In this document: in pieces, positions 8,540-17,818 of the stretch | Numbering within the stretch: position 1 is the stretch's first letter | Layout: the number at the start of each line of letters is the position of its first letter | Assembly: GCA_016709875.1 (NCBI GenBank) | Contig: JADJLZ010000001.1 | Location: forward strand, 124,001 to 188,000 | DNA from: Planctomycetota bacterium | Lineage (GTDB): Bacteria > Planctomycetota > UBA1135 > GCA-002686595 | DNA: 64,000 bases | Direction of reading: 5' to 3' | Notes under the pieces: generated by a model | The model's database searches: none | Told to the model about the DNA's origin: nothing | What the model saw: only the letters and a program-made list of their open reading frames with translations | Translations under genes and position numbers: made by a program

Positions 8540-9433
8540 CAGCGCGCGGAAACGCAGCCGCGCGCTGCCGCTCGGCCGCGAACGCGCCAGCGCGGGCAGC
8601 TGATCGAGCGCGAGTGCGAGCGCGAGCAGCGAATCACGGTCCTCCTCCTCGGCGGCGCGCACGGTGCGCGCGAGCAGCGCGGCCTGGTGCTCGCGCCAGA
8701 GCTCCTCCTCGTCCAGGTGCTTCCAGGTGAAGAGCAGCCGGCCGCAGGCTTCCTCGAGCGGCGACTCGACGGCGCCGCCGGGCGGCAGTTCGACACTCGC
8801 CGCCGCGACGCGCACGATCGCGCGGCCCTCGCGGCGCGCGCGCCAGGCGAGATCCCGCCCGAGCCAGGGGCCGTGGTCGAAGAGCCCGTCGAGCGGGCGC
8901 GCGACGAGTTCGTCGCGGCGCGCCATGAGCGCCTCGAGCGGCAGGAAGGCGAGCTCCGCGCTCGTGGGATCCGCGGGCGGGCCAAGATCGAGTTCGCCCG
9001 CGCGCCAGAAGGCCTCCACGCCGAGTTCCGGGCCGGCTCCGCGCAGCGCGGGAACCGCGGCGAAGACGCGCTCGTCCTCGAGGGCCGCGCACAAGGGCTC
9101 GAGGAATTGCGCGCCCACGCGCAGGCGCGGTGACATCACGAAGACGTGCTCGTGCGTCGCCTCCGCGAGCGCCGCGCGCAGCGCGCTCGGGGCACTGCCG
9201 CCGCGGGTGCGCACCAGCGTGCGCAGCTCGAAGCTCGCGCGCTCGAAGGTAGCCGGCGGCGGGAAGCGCGTTGCGGCCCAGCCCTCGAGTTCGCCGCGGC
9301 CTTCCTCGTCGAGCAGCAGCACCTCGTCGCCGGCCGCGCGCCACTCCAGTTCGCCGAGCAGCGCCGCGAGCGAAGCCTCGAGCTCCTCGCGCGCGCAGGC
9401 GCCGCGCACGACGATCGTGACCGGGCGCGTCAC
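8501..9433 (-). CDS. glycosyltransferase family 2-like protein
   Basis: The product is 310 aa. The pattern HVFVMSPRLRVGAQFLEPLCAAL followed by a short gap and LPLEALMARRDEL is that of a GT-A fold family 2 protein (acceptor region after the DXD site). The usual DXD is not clear; MSPRL stands where it is expected, so activity is uncertain. The N-terminus starts with a beta strand (PVTIVVRG) as in GT2 enzymes. It overlaps the upstream coiled-coil gene by 4 bp (ATGA), so they are probably co-translated. The role would be in surface glycan synthesis, by inference. Confidence 0.65.
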   Translation of the reverse strand: MTRPVTIVVRGACAREELEASLAALLGELEWRAAGDEVLLLDEEGRGELEGWAATRFPPPATFERASFELRTLVRTRGGSAPSALRAALAEATHEHVFVMSPRLRVGAQFLEPLCAALEDERVFAAVPALRGAGPELGVEAFWRAGELDLGPPADPTSAELAFLPLEALMARRDELVARPLDGLFDHGPWLGRDLAWRARREGRAIVRVAAASVELPPGGAVESPLEEACGRLLFTWKHLDEEELWREHQAALLARTVRAAEEEDRDSLLALALALDQLPALARSRPSGSARLRFRALLGREGEGRELDA

Positions 9434-10014
9434 GGCCGGCCAGCCTTCCAGGCACGCGCGCGTGTTTGCAGCGCGGGAGCGACGAAACGGAAACGCAGCC
9501 CCTCGAGCGCAGCGGCGGCGGCCTGCATCTCCGCGGCGCGCCAGTCGCGTTCCTCGCGCAGCGTCGCAAGCTCGCGCTCGATCTCGTCGAGCGCCCGGCG
9601 GCCGAGCTCGAGCGCATCGCGCTCCTCGGCGCTGGACTCCGCGCGCTCCTGCGCCTGCGCATGCGAAGAGCGCAGGTCCTCGAGTTCATGCTGCAGTTCG
9701 CGCTCGCGCTCGGCGCCGGCGACCTGCGCGCGCTCGAGCGCGGTGATCGTGCTGCAACGCTCGGCGAGTTCGCGCCGCGTGCCGAGCAACTCGCTCTGCA
9801 GCGCGTCGAGCGTTCCCGCGCGCGCACGGGAAAGCAGCGCTTCGAGCACGAGCTCGTCGTGCCGTGCGCGCGGCCCGAGGATCACTTCGGAGAGCTGCGC
9901 GAGGCCGGAGAGGCAGCGCGCGGCGAGCGCGCGCGTCGGCAGCGCCTCGAGGCGCATGCGTCGGGCGGCGCGTTCCTGCGCGGGGTCCGGCGTGCTGGTG
10001 CGGGGGGCGCTCAT
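9430..10014 (-). CDS. coiled-coil protein, unknown function
   Basis: The product is 194 aa. Residues ~85-170 are an almost continuous coiled coil rich in E, R, A, L and Q. The N-terminal half contains a compact helical part (ALAARCLSGLAQLSEVILGPRAR). No signal peptide and no known domain were seen. It lies between a short-chain dehydrogenase (7 bp upstream) and the GT2-like gene (4 bp overlap), so it probably serves the glycosyltransferase. Codon usage matches the neighbours, supporting a real gene despite the low-complexity composition. Confidence 0.65.
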   Translation of the reverse strand: MSAPRTSTPDPAQERAARRMRLEALPTRALAARCLSGLAQLSEVILGPRARHDELVLEALLSRARAGTLDALQSELLGTRRELAERCSTITALERAQVAGAERERELQHELEDLRSSHAQAQERAESSAEERDALELGRRALDEIERELATLREERDWRAAEMQAAAAALEGLRFRFVAPALQTRARAWKAGRP

Positions 10015-10021
10015 GCTCGGA

Positions 10022-10813
10022 TCAGCTCATCAGCGCGCCATTGTTGGCGTCGATCGACGCGCCGGTGACGCCGCGCGCGTCGTCCGAGATCAGCCAGGCG
10101 ACGATGCCCGCGACCTCCTCGGGCTGGCCCATGCGGCGCAGCGGTACGGCCGAGAGCGCGATCTTGCGCGCCTGCTCTGTGCTCGTGTTCATGCCACGCG
10201 CCATCTCCGCGATGCCGCTCTGGGCCATCTCGGTCTCGACCCAGCCGGGCAGGAGCGCGTTGACCTGCACGTTCTGCGGCGCGAGCTCGACCGCGAGCGA
10301 ACGCACGAGGCCGAGCAGGCCGGCCTTCGAGGCGCAGTAGCCCGAGTACCCGCCCACCCCCAGTCGCGCGAGGATCGAGGCGATCGCGAGCAGGTGGCGC
10401 GTGCGCGGGCCGGGCAGCAGGTGCTGCTGCGCCGCGCGCAGGCAGCGGTAGGTGCCGACGAGGTTCGTCTGGACCAGCTCCTCGAAGCGGTCCTGCGCGC
10501 CGGGGGTGTTGCCGCCGCCGATGCCGCTGTTGGCGACCAGCGCGTAGAGCTCGCCGCCCTGCCGGGCGCACTCGCCGAAAGCGTGCTCGACCCAGGCCGC
10601 GTCGCGCTGGTCGCAGGCGAAGGCGCGCGCGGGGACGCCGCCCGCGGCTGCGATCTCGAGCGCAACTTTTTCCAGGCGCGTGCGGTCGCGGGCGAGCAGG
10701 GAAAGACTTGCGCCCTCGGACGCGAGGCGCAGCGCGATGGCGCGGCCGATGCCGGTCCCCGCTCCGGTGACCGCGACGTGCAGACCTTCGAACCGGCGGC
10801 GCTGGGGCGTCAT
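10022..10813 (-). CDS. short-chain dehydrogenase/reductase (SDR)
   Basis: The product is 263 aa. The NAD(P)-binding motif TGAGTGIG is at about residues 15-22, NSGIG (NAG-type motif) at about 91, the catalytic Ser in IASIL and the catalytic YxxxK as YCASK. The end DDARGVTGASIDANNG is typical of classical FabG-like SDRs. The ATG at 10813 was chosen because the Rossmann fold starts right after it; a longer in-frame start at 10876 would add 21 unsupported residues. The substrate cannot be read from the sequence. It heads a three-gene minus-strand operon and diverges from the pseudopilin cluster. Confidence 0.88.
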   Translation of the reverse strand: MTPQRRRFEGLHVAVTGAGTGIGRAIALRLASEGASLSLLARDRTRLEKVALEIAAAGGVPARAFACDQRDAAWVEHAFGECARQGGELYALVANSGIGGGNTPGAQDRFEELVQTNLVGTYRCLRAAQQHLLPGPRTRHLLAIASILARLGVGGYSGYCASKAGLLGLVRSLAVELAPQNVQVNALLPGWVETEMAQSGIAEMARGMNTSTEQARKIALSAVPLRRMGQPEEVAGIVAWLISDDARGVTGASIDANNGALMS

Positions 10814-10941
10814 GCGCGCATTGTGCAACGCCGCGGCGCGCACGGCGAGGGCGCGCCCGCCGCCCGAACGACTCAAATGGGAATTCTTATTAAGTAGGCC
10901 ACTCCCATGGTCGATCGAGAACCATCGCAGTGGATTGCAGG

Positions 10942-11517
10942 ATGCTTGTGAACCAACAAAATGGCAGTCGAAGGGCTCGGCTCGGGCAGCGCTCGATCCG
11001 GCGGGGCAAGGGCGGAGTCGGCGGCTTCACGCTGGTCGAGGTCGCCCTGGCGGTGATCGTGCTGCTCGTGGGCTTGCTGGCGCTCTCGGCTTCGGCCGTG
11101 CGCGTCCAGGGCCTGGCGCGCGCCGCCCGCGAGCGGATGGCGGCCCAGAACGCGCTGCGCGCGAAAGCCGAGGAGGTGCGCTCGATCTCGCGCGCGGGCC
11201 TCTCCGACCCGCTCGGTTGGGGCATCCACGTCTCGAACGCGGTCGGGGCCCTGGCGACCTTCCCGGTCGAGGGCCTGACGAACGTGCCGGGCCAGGCCTC
11301 GGTCGGCACCGTGCGACTGATCACCGACGAGACCCTGAGCGACGCCGACCTGGGCGTCGAGCTCGGCCTGCCGCGCGACCTCGACGGCGACGGCCTGGCC
11401 TCGAACAACGCGGTCTCGGCGACCGCGCGGCTGCTGCCCGTCGTGCTCGAAGTGCGCTGGACCTCGCAATGGGGACAGCAGCGCGTGACCCAAGGCCTGT
11501 GGATCCTGGGATATTGA
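10942..11517 (+). CDS. PilV/GspI-like minor pseudopilin
   Basis: The product is about 191 aa. After a basic leader ending in GKGGVGG comes the class III signal FTLVEVALAVIVLLVGLLAL, with the Glu at position 5 of the mature protein required for pilin assembly. Prepilin peptidase would cut between G and F. The C-terminal domain contains an EF-hand-like loop DLDGDG (11377-11394). The start is ambiguous: ATG 10942 was used, and GTG 10930 is possible. It opens a five-gene cluster with the PilW-like gene 2 bp downstream. The upstream 60 bp (10870-10930) contain a short AT-rich stretch, a plausible promoter. Confidence 0.85.
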   Translation: MLVNQQNGSRRARLGQRSIRRGKGGVGGFTLVEVALAVIVLLVGLLALSASAVRVQGLARAARERMAAQNALRAKAEEVRSISRAGLSDPLGWGIHVSNAVGALATFPVEGLTNVPGQASVGTVRLITDETLSDADLGVELGLPRDLDGDGLASNNAVSATARLLPVVLEVRWTSQWGQQRVTQGLWILGY

Positions 11518-11519
11518 TC

Positions 11520-12554
11520 ATGCTCGCCCAACGACTCAACCGCTCCGGCTTCTCGCTCGTCGAAGTCCTCTTCGCCGCAGGCGTGATCAGCGTCGTGCTG
11601 CTCGGCAGCATCCTGCTGCTCTCGCACGACATGCAGGTCTCGAAGAGCTCGATCAGCGTGCAGGTGGCGCAGAACCAGGCGCAGACGCTGATCTATTCGC
11701 TCGAGAAGGAGCTCTCGAACGCGCGCGGCGAACGCCCGGTGGCGACGCTCACGGGCGCGCTCGGCGCGGGCGCGGGCGGCGTGATCACGCTCGACTCGAC
11801 GGCCGGCATGCCGACGGTCGGGATGGTCACGATCGACCGCGGCACGAATGCCTCGGAGCACATCGCCTACGCGACGCTCTCGGCCGACGGCACGACGCTC
11901 TCGAACCTGACGCGCGGGGTCGCGTGCAGCACCCCCGTCGCGCACGCACAGAACGCCGAGGTGCTCTGGAGCGGCCTCGCGGAAGTGCTGGCGCTCTCGG
12001 GCAACCCGCCGGCGGATCTCTACGACGGCCAGTCGCTCGAGTCGACCGGCCCGAGCTACTTCCGCGGCGACGGCACGGGTCTTTCCTACCGCATGCCCAC
12101 CGACCCCACGGGCGGCAACGACTTCTTCTCGAACGGCCAGCTGCAGTGGGGCGCGACCGTGGACCAGACGCCGATGCTCACGGGCTGGTGCGCGCTGTAC
12201 TACGTGCCGGATGGCAGCTACGACGAGTCGCAGTCGGGCATCGATCTCAACCACGATGGCGACAAGACCGACGTCTTCGACATCGGGCAGATCCACCGCG
12301 CGCGCTGGAGCACCGCGAACCCCGCGGGCGCTCCGAACGTGATCGCGATCGGTCCCAGCGTGGTGCTGCAGGAGCGCTGCCACTACGGCTCGGACCTCGA
12401 CGGCGACGGCTTCGGCGATCCGATCTTCCTCTGGGATCCAGTCAGCGGACGGCTGCACCTGCGCCTGTTCGTGCTCGGCCGCAACACGCAGGGCTACCCC
12501 ACCGTGCGCCGCGTCGAATCGATGGTGTTCCTGCGCAACTCCGACGGGGGCTAG
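11520..12554 (+). CDS. PilW/GspJ-like minor pseudopilin
   Basis: The product is 344 aa. The N-terminus is NRSGFSLVEVLFAAGVISVV: a prepilin peptidase site after G, with Glu at +5. It is followed by a long helix and a large beta-rich domain. Two EF-hand-like calcium loops are visible, DLNHDGDKTD (from 12243) and DLDGDGFGD (from 12393). Unusually long for a GspJ. It starts 2 bp after the PilV-like stop and is followed after 69 bp by the first PilX-like gene. It probably forms a pilus or pseudopilus tip with the neighbours, by analogy with PilVWX/GspIJK. Confidence 0.85.
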   Translation: MLAQRLNRSGFSLVEVLFAAGVISVVLLGSILLLSHDMQVSKSSISVQVAQNQAQTLIYSLEKELSNARGERPVATLTGALGAGAGGVITLDSTAGMPTVGMVTIDRGTNASEHIAYATLSADGTTLSNLTRGVACSTPVAHAQNAEVLWSGLAEVLALSGNPPADLYDGQSLESTGPSYFRGDGTGLSYRMPTDPTGGNDFFSNGQLQWGATVDQTPMLTGWCALYYVPDGSYDESQSGIDLNHDGDKTDVFDIGQIHRARWSTANPAGAPNVIAIGPSVVLQERCHYGSDLDGDGFGDPIFLWDPVSGRLHLRLFVLGRNTQGYPTVRRVESMVFLRNSDGG

Positions 12555-12623
12555 GGCCCGTCCGGTCCGCGCAGGCAGTTCTGGGAGAGAGACAAGGTCG
12601 AGAAGAGAAGAAGAGGTAGTCGG

Positions 12624-14969
12624 ATGAATCGTTACGCACGCAATCCGTGGGGACGGAAGTTCGCGAGTCGTTCGAGTGAGGGCATGGCGCTGATTCCAGC
12701 ACTGCTCCTGCTCTCGGCGCTCAGCATCCTCGTGTTGTCCTTCCTCACGAGCGGTGTCTCGGGGAGCAAGGTCGCCGTCCAGCAAGACGACGACTACCGC
12801 CTGCGCAGCGCAGCGGAGAGCGCCGGCAACCTCGCGGCGGAGAATCTCTGGTCGGCCTACCTGCGCGATCAGGGCGGCGCGGCCGGCAGCATCACCAGCT
12901 TCCGCAACTTCCTCGCGGCACGCGGCATCCAGGACGGCGCCGCGCCGAGCGACTACCTGTCGCACGTCAACCTCCCGCAGGCCGGCAACCTCGACCACGA
13001 GCGCGTCGACGCGCTCGCGCTCGCGCGCCGCGACCAGGGCAATACGACGCAGCTGTACTTCACCGTCGGGACCAGTTCGACGCGCGGCCAGGGCCAGGCC
13101 CACGGCGGCACCGCGCGCGCCGTGCAGATCGTCTACAACGTCGCGCCGGACACCTTCGACGGCTTCGACTACGCGATCCTGACGCAGAACGTGAACTGCA
13201 TCTTCTGCCACACCAAGATCGACAACGCCAAGCGCGTGTACAACCACGACAGCTCACTCTTCGGCACCTTCGCCAAGGTCAAGGTCGGCGCGCTCTCGAG
13301 CCTCGAATTGCGCTCGGATCGCAGCGTCTCGATCGGCGACTCGGACGCCGACTCGGTCATCGCGGGCACGCTCTACACGCGCGGCCAGGCCTTCGACCAG
13401 GGCGGCATCCCGATCTCGAACTGGAACAACCAGTCGGCCAAGTCCTGCGTCTTCGACACCGACGGGCACATCGTCGAGGACCTGGTGGGCAACTTCTCGA
13501 CGCAGAACTTCCTGCCCTCGCCGAACCCGCCGCAGCCGGGCGAGAACCTGTACCTGGGCTATCCCGAGCAGTACTCGCAGATGGTCGACGGCGGCCTGCC
13601 GACCTCCTTCCCGCCGCCCTTCCCTGACGACGGCGGAGTGGACCCGGTCACGGGCCAGCACACCTCGAGCGGTGCGAACAACAAGAAGGTCGACCCCAAC
13701 GAGTTCTACGCCGCCACGCAGACGGCGACGGGAACCGTGAGCGGCGGCGTGATCCAGGTCGTCGGTCCGAACCAGTCGATCTCGACCGACGCGAGCTGGT
13801 CCACCGCGGTCACGACGGGCAACACGAGCTCGCTCGGCGGCGTGGACGCGAACGGCGCTCCGCTGGTGACGCACGGGAACGTCGTGATCACCGGCACGGA
13901 TGCCAACCCGATCCTGATCTCGGGCACGGTCGCGATCGACGGCGACGTCGTGCTGCAGGGTGTGGTGAAGGGCCAAGGCGTGATCCTCGCCAAGGGCAAC
14001 CTGTACGTGCCGAGCAACCTCGTCTACGCGGACGGCAAGGCCTACAACCCGGGCGACCAGCCGGGTTCGCCCACCGGCCCGCGCACCTTCGGCGTCGCGC
14101 AGGACGGCACGCTGAACGCGCTCGGCCTCGCGGCCGGCGGAAACATGCTGATCGGCGACTACCTCGATCCGAGCGTGTTCCAGAACCACGCCGACAACGC
14201 GATCGTCGACGGCACGCCGGCCACGTCGTGGAACTTCACGCTGGCCGAGATCTCGATCTTCAACCGCAACGAGTGGTCCTACACTCAGCCCTTCCTGCCC
14301 GGCCAGGGCCAGAACATCAACAATCCCGCGAGTTGGACCGTGGCGAACCCCTACTTCAAGGGCACCGACTACGTCCCGCGCTACTACCAGTTCGGGCCCG
14401 GGGACGCGATCCCGATCCTCAACAAGGGCGGCCTGTACTTCGACGGCAGCACCTGGCGCGGCCCCGAAACGGCGCTCACCTGGGACATGTCGAAGCTGAC
14501 GGTGCTCAATCCCAACGACACGAGCAACCCGCTGCTCTACAACCAGTCGACGGGCGCCCCGATCGCGAGTGTGCTGCAGGTGACGCCCACCGGCGGCTGG
14601 CTTGGCGACCAGGTCTACGAGAACGCGATGGAGGCCTGGAAGAACACGCTCACTCCGGGCTCCGCGATGAAGATCGACGGCCTGCTCTACACCAACAACG
14701 CGATCTTCGGCATCGTCCACCGCAGCGACGTGATGGACGGCCAGCTGATCGTCAATGGCTCGCTCGTGTGCGCCGACCTCGGCCTGCTCTCTCCGGGCAA
14801 GGCGAGCGCGGGCACGATGGGCACCAACGCCAACCTGCCGGGTTCGCCGTTCAAGATCGGCCTGCGTCTCAATTACGACGAGCGCACGAAGGCGATGCTC
14901 AATGTGCAGAATCCCAACCAGGTGAGCATGCACCGCTCGCTGATGACACCTGCGGCGGCGCCGAACTAG
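12624..14969 (+). CDS. PilX-like exported protein with one CXXCH motif, copy 1
   Basis: The product is 781 aa. The N-terminus resembles PilX: a basic leader, then G-MALIPALLLLSALSILVL, with no Glu5, and the helix motif YRLRSAAESAGNLAAENLW. Residues 192-196 (nt 13197-13211) are CIFCH, a c-type haem attachment motif, within NVNCIFCHTKID. The middle has short parallel-beta repeats of the type GTVAIDGDVVLQGVVKGQ (about residues 430-460), like a bactofilin or beta-helix. A purine-rich tract just upstream of the ATG serves as ribosome site. The most divergent of three tandem copies, it lacks the C-terminal RRMLWVP shared by copies 2 and 3. It is followed by a hairpin terminator. Confidence 0.85.
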   Translation: MNRYARNPWGRKFASRSSEGMALIPALLLLSALSILVLSFLTSGVSGSKVAVQQDDDYRLRSAAESAGNLAAENLWSAYLRDQGGAAGSITSFRNFLAARGIQDGAAPSDYLSHVNLPQAGNLDHERVDALALARRDQGNTTQLYFTVGTSSTRGQGQAHGGTARAVQIVYNVAPDTFDGFDYAILTQNVNCIFCHTKIDNAKRVYNHDSSLFGTFAKVKVGALSSLELRSDRSVSIGDSDADSVIAGTLYTRGQAFDQGGIPISNWNNQSAKSCVFDTDGHIVEDLVGNFSTQNFLPSPNPPQPGENLYLGYPEQYSQMVDGGLPTSFPPPFPDDGGVDPVTGQHTSSGANNKKVDPNEFYAATQTATGTVSGGVIQVVGPNQSISTDASWSTAVTTGNTSSLGGVDANGAPLVTHGNVVITGTDANPILISGTVAIDGDVVLQGVVKGQGVILAKGNLYVPSNLVYADGKAYNPGDQPGSPTGPRTFGVAQDGTLNALGLAAGGNMLIGDYLDPSVFQNHADNAIVDGTPATSWNFTLAEISIFNRNEWSYTQPFLPGQGQNINNPASWTVANPYFKGTDYVPRYYQFGPGDAIPILNKGGLYFDGSTWRGPETALTWDMSKLTVLNPNDTSNPLLYNQSTGAPIASVLQVTPTGGWLGDQVYENAMEAWKNTLTPGSAMKIDGLLYTNNAIFGIVHRSDVMDGQLIVNGSLVCADLGLLSPGKASAGTMGTNANLPGSPFKIGLRLNYDERTKAMLNVQNPNQVSMHRSLMTPAAAPN

Positions 14970-14991
14970 CACCCTCCAGGTTCCTGAACGG

Positions 14992-15025
14992 GAGCGGCCC
15001 GGGGGCGAAAGTTCCCGGGCCGCTC
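14992..15025 (+). terminator. hairpin after PilX-like copy 1
   Basis: The arms GAGCGGCCCGGG (14992-15003) and CCCGGGCCGCTC (15014-15025) are perfectly complementary over 12 bp with a 10-base loop, 22 bp after the stop codon. The downstream sequence TGCTT is only weakly T-rich, so it may also serve as an attenuator or mRNA-stabilising stem between copies 1 and 2. Confidence 0.65.
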
Positions 15026-15183
15026 TGCTTGGGCGTGCTCCGCGAGCGGATTCCCGGCTCGAGGCCTTCGCGCGCGGGAAGAAGAGTCGGTGCGTCCGAC
15101 CGAGCGAGAAAAGACTGCCGAGGGGGAATCGGCGGATGGCTCCACTTGCGGCCGCTGGAATTCCGATCGACTGGAACCTTCAC

Positions 15184-17547
15184 ATGCTACCCAAGCACCA
15201 ACTGCGTCACTCTCGTTCGGGATCCGCGTTGCTACTCGCGCTCCTGATGCTCACCACGGTCGCGGTGCTGATCATGTCGATGCTCTCGGCGGGCATGTCC
15301 GGCTCGCAGGTCGTCGTCAAGCAAGAGGACGACTACCGGCTACGCAGCGCGGCGGAGAGCGCCGGCAACCTCGCCGTCGAGAATCTGTGGTCGGCCTACT
15401 TGCGTGAGAACGGCGGCGCCGCGGGCAACATCGCCACCTTCCGCGCCTTCCTGGCCAACGAGAACATCGCGCCCGGCGCCAACAATGCGTTCGGCGCCAG
15501 CGTCGACCTGCTGAAGCGCGTGCCCGTGGCGCAGGCCCAGGGCATGGATCAGACGCGCATCGACGCGCTCGCACTCGTGCGCCGCGATCGCGGCTACTCG
15601 ACCGAACTCTTCTTCACCGTGACCGCCAGCGCGCGCCGCGGCGAGGGCAGCGCGAAGGGCGGCACGCGGCGCACGATGCAGCTGGTCTACAGCATCCAGC
15701 CCGCCTCCTTCGAGGGCTTCGACTACGCGATCCTCACGCGCAACGTGAACTGCATCTTCTGCCACACGAAGATCGACACGACCGAGCGCGCCTTCAACAC
15801 CGACCCGGCCCAGTACAACAGCTTCGCGCGCGCCAAGGTCGGCACGCTCGAGAGCATGGAGATCCGCAACGACGGCAAGAACGGCATCACCGACCAGGAC
15901 GCCGATACGCTGCTCGCCGGCACGCTCTACGTGCGCGGCTCGGCCTACACGGGCTCCGCCAACGGAGCGACCGGCGTGCCGATCACCGACTGGTCGCTGC
16001 AGTCGATGCTCTCGAGCACCTTCGACAAGTCCGGGCAGCTCCAGGCCGACCTACTCGGCAATCTGGTCCCCGAGTTCTTCACGCCCGCGGGCTCGCCCCC
16101 CGGCCCGATGGAGAATCTCTATCTCAACTATCCGCTCGCGAGCTCGGACATGGTCGACGGCGTGCTGCCGGAGGACTTCCCGCCGCCCTTCGCGGACGAC
16201 GGCGGCCTCGACCCTGCGACCGGGCTCGAGACCCCCGCGGGCGCGGGCAACAAGATCGTCGACCCGAACGAGTTCTACGCGGCAACGCTCAAGGCCGAAG
16301 GCACGCTGAGCGGCGGCGTGATCCAGGTGCTCAGCGCCGGACAGTCGATCACGACCGATGCAGGCTTCACCGCGGCGAGCACCGTGGGCAACACCGCGAG
16401 CCTCGCCCCGGTCACACACGGCAACGTGATCCTGACCGGCACCGCCGCGAATCCGATCGTGATCGACGGCACCGTCGCGATCGACGGCGACGTGGTCATC
16501 CAGGGCGTGATCAAGGGCAAGGGCGTGATCCTCGCCAAAGGCAACATGTACATGCCCGCGAGCGTCACCTACGCCGACGGCAAGAAGTACCTGCCGGGCG
16601 ACTCGCCGGGCACGCCCACCGGCCCGCGCACCTTCGGGGTCGCGCAGGATGGCACGCTGAACATGATCGCCTACGCCTCGGGCGGCAACCTGATGATCGG
16701 CGACTACCTTGGCGCGGGAACGCTGGGCGGTGGCGGCGGCAACAGCGGCAAGGGCAAGGGCGGCAACACCGCGATCGTCGACGGAACGCCGAGTTCGACC
16801 TTCAACTTCGCGCTCTCCGAACTCGCGAACTTCAATCGCACGGAGTGGACCTACACGCAGCCGCTGCTGCCGGACAAGGGCCAGGACCCGACCAAACCCG
16901 CGACCTGGACAGTGGTCAACCCGACCTACAAGGGCGCCGACTACATCCCGCGCTTCTACCAGTTCGGTCCGGGCGACTCGATTCCGATCTACAACAAGGG
17001 CAAGGGCCTGTACTACGACGCGGCGAACGCCACCTGGCGCGGTCCCGAGACGCCCTTCTCGTGGGACCTGAACATGATCTCGCTCTACGACCCGGCCGAC
17101 AAGACGGTGTCCTTCCTCTACGACGCGAAGACGGGCGCGCCGAAAGCCACCGTGCTGCAACTGACTGCTTCGAACAGCTGGCTCGCGGACCAGACCTACG
17201 AGAACGCGACCAGCAATTGGGAAGCCGCGCAGACGCAGGGTACGCCCTTCAAGGTCGACGGCCTGATGTACACGAACAACGCGATCTTCGGCATCATCCA
17301 CCGCAACTCGAAGTTCGACGGCGCGATGAACATCAACGGCTCGATGATCTGCGCGGACCTCGGGCTGCTCGCCCCGGGCGTCTCGAGTTCGAAGACGAAG
17401 GGTACGAGCGCGAACCTTCCGGGTTCGGACTACAAGATCGGTTTGACGCTCAATTACGACGCGCGCCTCACCGACCTGCTCGACATCCCGAATCCGTTCG
17501 AAGTGCACCTGCGCCGGATGCTCTGGGTCCCGATGGGGAACGACTGA
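15184..17547 (+). CDS. PilX-like exported protein with one CXXCH motif, copy 2
   Basis: The product is 787 aa from the ATG at 15184, chosen by alignment with copies 1 and 3; the open frame begins 48 bp earlier. It has the PilX-like N-terminus (basic leader, SRSGSALLLALLMLTTVAVL, then YRLRSAAESAGNLAVENLW). CIFCH is at residues 190-194 (nt 15751-15765). Beta-helix-like repeats with IDGTVAIDGDVVIQGVIKGK follow. It is nearly identical to copy 3 in many stretches, for example GTLESMEIRNDGKNGITDQ. A glycine-rich linker GGGGGNSGKGKGG at about residue 520 is unique to this copy. An exported, pilus-associated role is inferred from neighbours. Confidence 0.85.
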   Translation: MLPKHQLRHSRSGSALLLALLMLTTVAVLIMSMLSAGMSGSQVVVKQEDDYRLRSAAESAGNLAVENLWSAYLRENGGAAGNIATFRAFLANENIAPGANNAFGASVDLLKRVPVAQAQGMDQTRIDALALVRRDRGYSTELFFTVTASARRGEGSAKGGTRRTMQLVYSIQPASFEGFDYAILTRNVNCIFCHTKIDTTERAFNTDPAQYNSFARAKVGTLESMEIRNDGKNGITDQDADTLLAGTLYVRGSAYTGSANGATGVPITDWSLQSMLSSTFDKSGQLQADLLGNLVPEFFTPAGSPPGPMENLYLNYPLASSDMVDGVLPEDFPPPFADDGGLDPATGLETPAGAGNKIVDPNEFYAATLKAEGTLSGGVIQVLSAGQSITTDAGFTAASTVGNTASLAPVTHGNVILTGTAANPIVIDGTVAIDGDVVIQGVIKGKGVILAKGNMYMPASVTYADGKKYLPGDSPGTPTGPRTFGVAQDGTLNMIAYASGGNLMIGDYLGAGTLGGGGGNSGKGKGGNTAIVDGTPSSTFNFALSELANFNRTEWTYTQPLLPDKGQDPTKPATWTVVNPTYKGADYIPRFYQFGPGDSIPIYNKGKGLYYDAANATWRGPETPFSWDLNMISLYDPADKTVSFLYDAKTGAPKATVLQLTASNSWLADQTYENATSNWEAAQTQGTPFKVDGLMYTNNAIFGIIHRNSKFDGAMNINGSMICADLGLLAPGVSSSKTKGTSANLPGSDYKIGLTLNYDARLTDLLDIPNPFEVHLRRMLWVPMGND

Positions 17548-17818
17548 GCGCGCGCGGGCGATTCATTTCGCGGCGGCGCCGGACATTTCTTCCACAACCT
17601 GCGCGCACACGTCGATTCGAATCGACAGTGGCGCAGATGACGGTAGATTCAGCACTTGTTTCGAGACGCGCGCATTCCGTTCGACGAATTCACTGGCTGG
17701 TGGCCCGGCCGTTGATTCGGGGATAGGGTTCCCCGAAGGACGCCACTTCGAGTCCGCTCCGCACGCAGGCATCCTTCCGGCCCTGCCGAGCACGACCCTC
17801 GCCACGCCACTCTCGCCG
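17548..17818. other. intergenic region between PilX-like copies 2 and 3
   Basis: This 271-bp stretch has no supported gene. It is less GC-rich than its surroundings in 17570-17730 and holds a perfect 16-bp palindrome (separate entry). It is the longest gap in the pseudopilin cluster, so copy 3 may have its own promoter here. No clear -35/-10 pair can be defended. Confidence 0.5.
17611..17626. promoter_or_regulatory. perfect 16-bp palindrome, candidate operator
   Basis: GTCGATTCGAATCGAC reads the same on both strands. It lies about 190 bp upstream of PilX-like copy 3 in an AT-richer intergenic segment, which suits a binding site for a dimeric regulator. The size and symmetry are seen directly; the regulatory role is inferred. 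Confidence 0.4.

Noticed and set aside
10890..13247. Long minus-strand open frame (785 codons) opposite the pseudopilins
   Set aside because: It is antisense to three genes with clear prepilin signals and has the Arg/His/Ala bias of GC-rich shadow frames.
13254..14972. Minus-strand frame of 572 codons opposite PilX-like copy 1
   Set aside because: Shadow of a well supported gene; similar shadows occur opposite copies 2 and 3.
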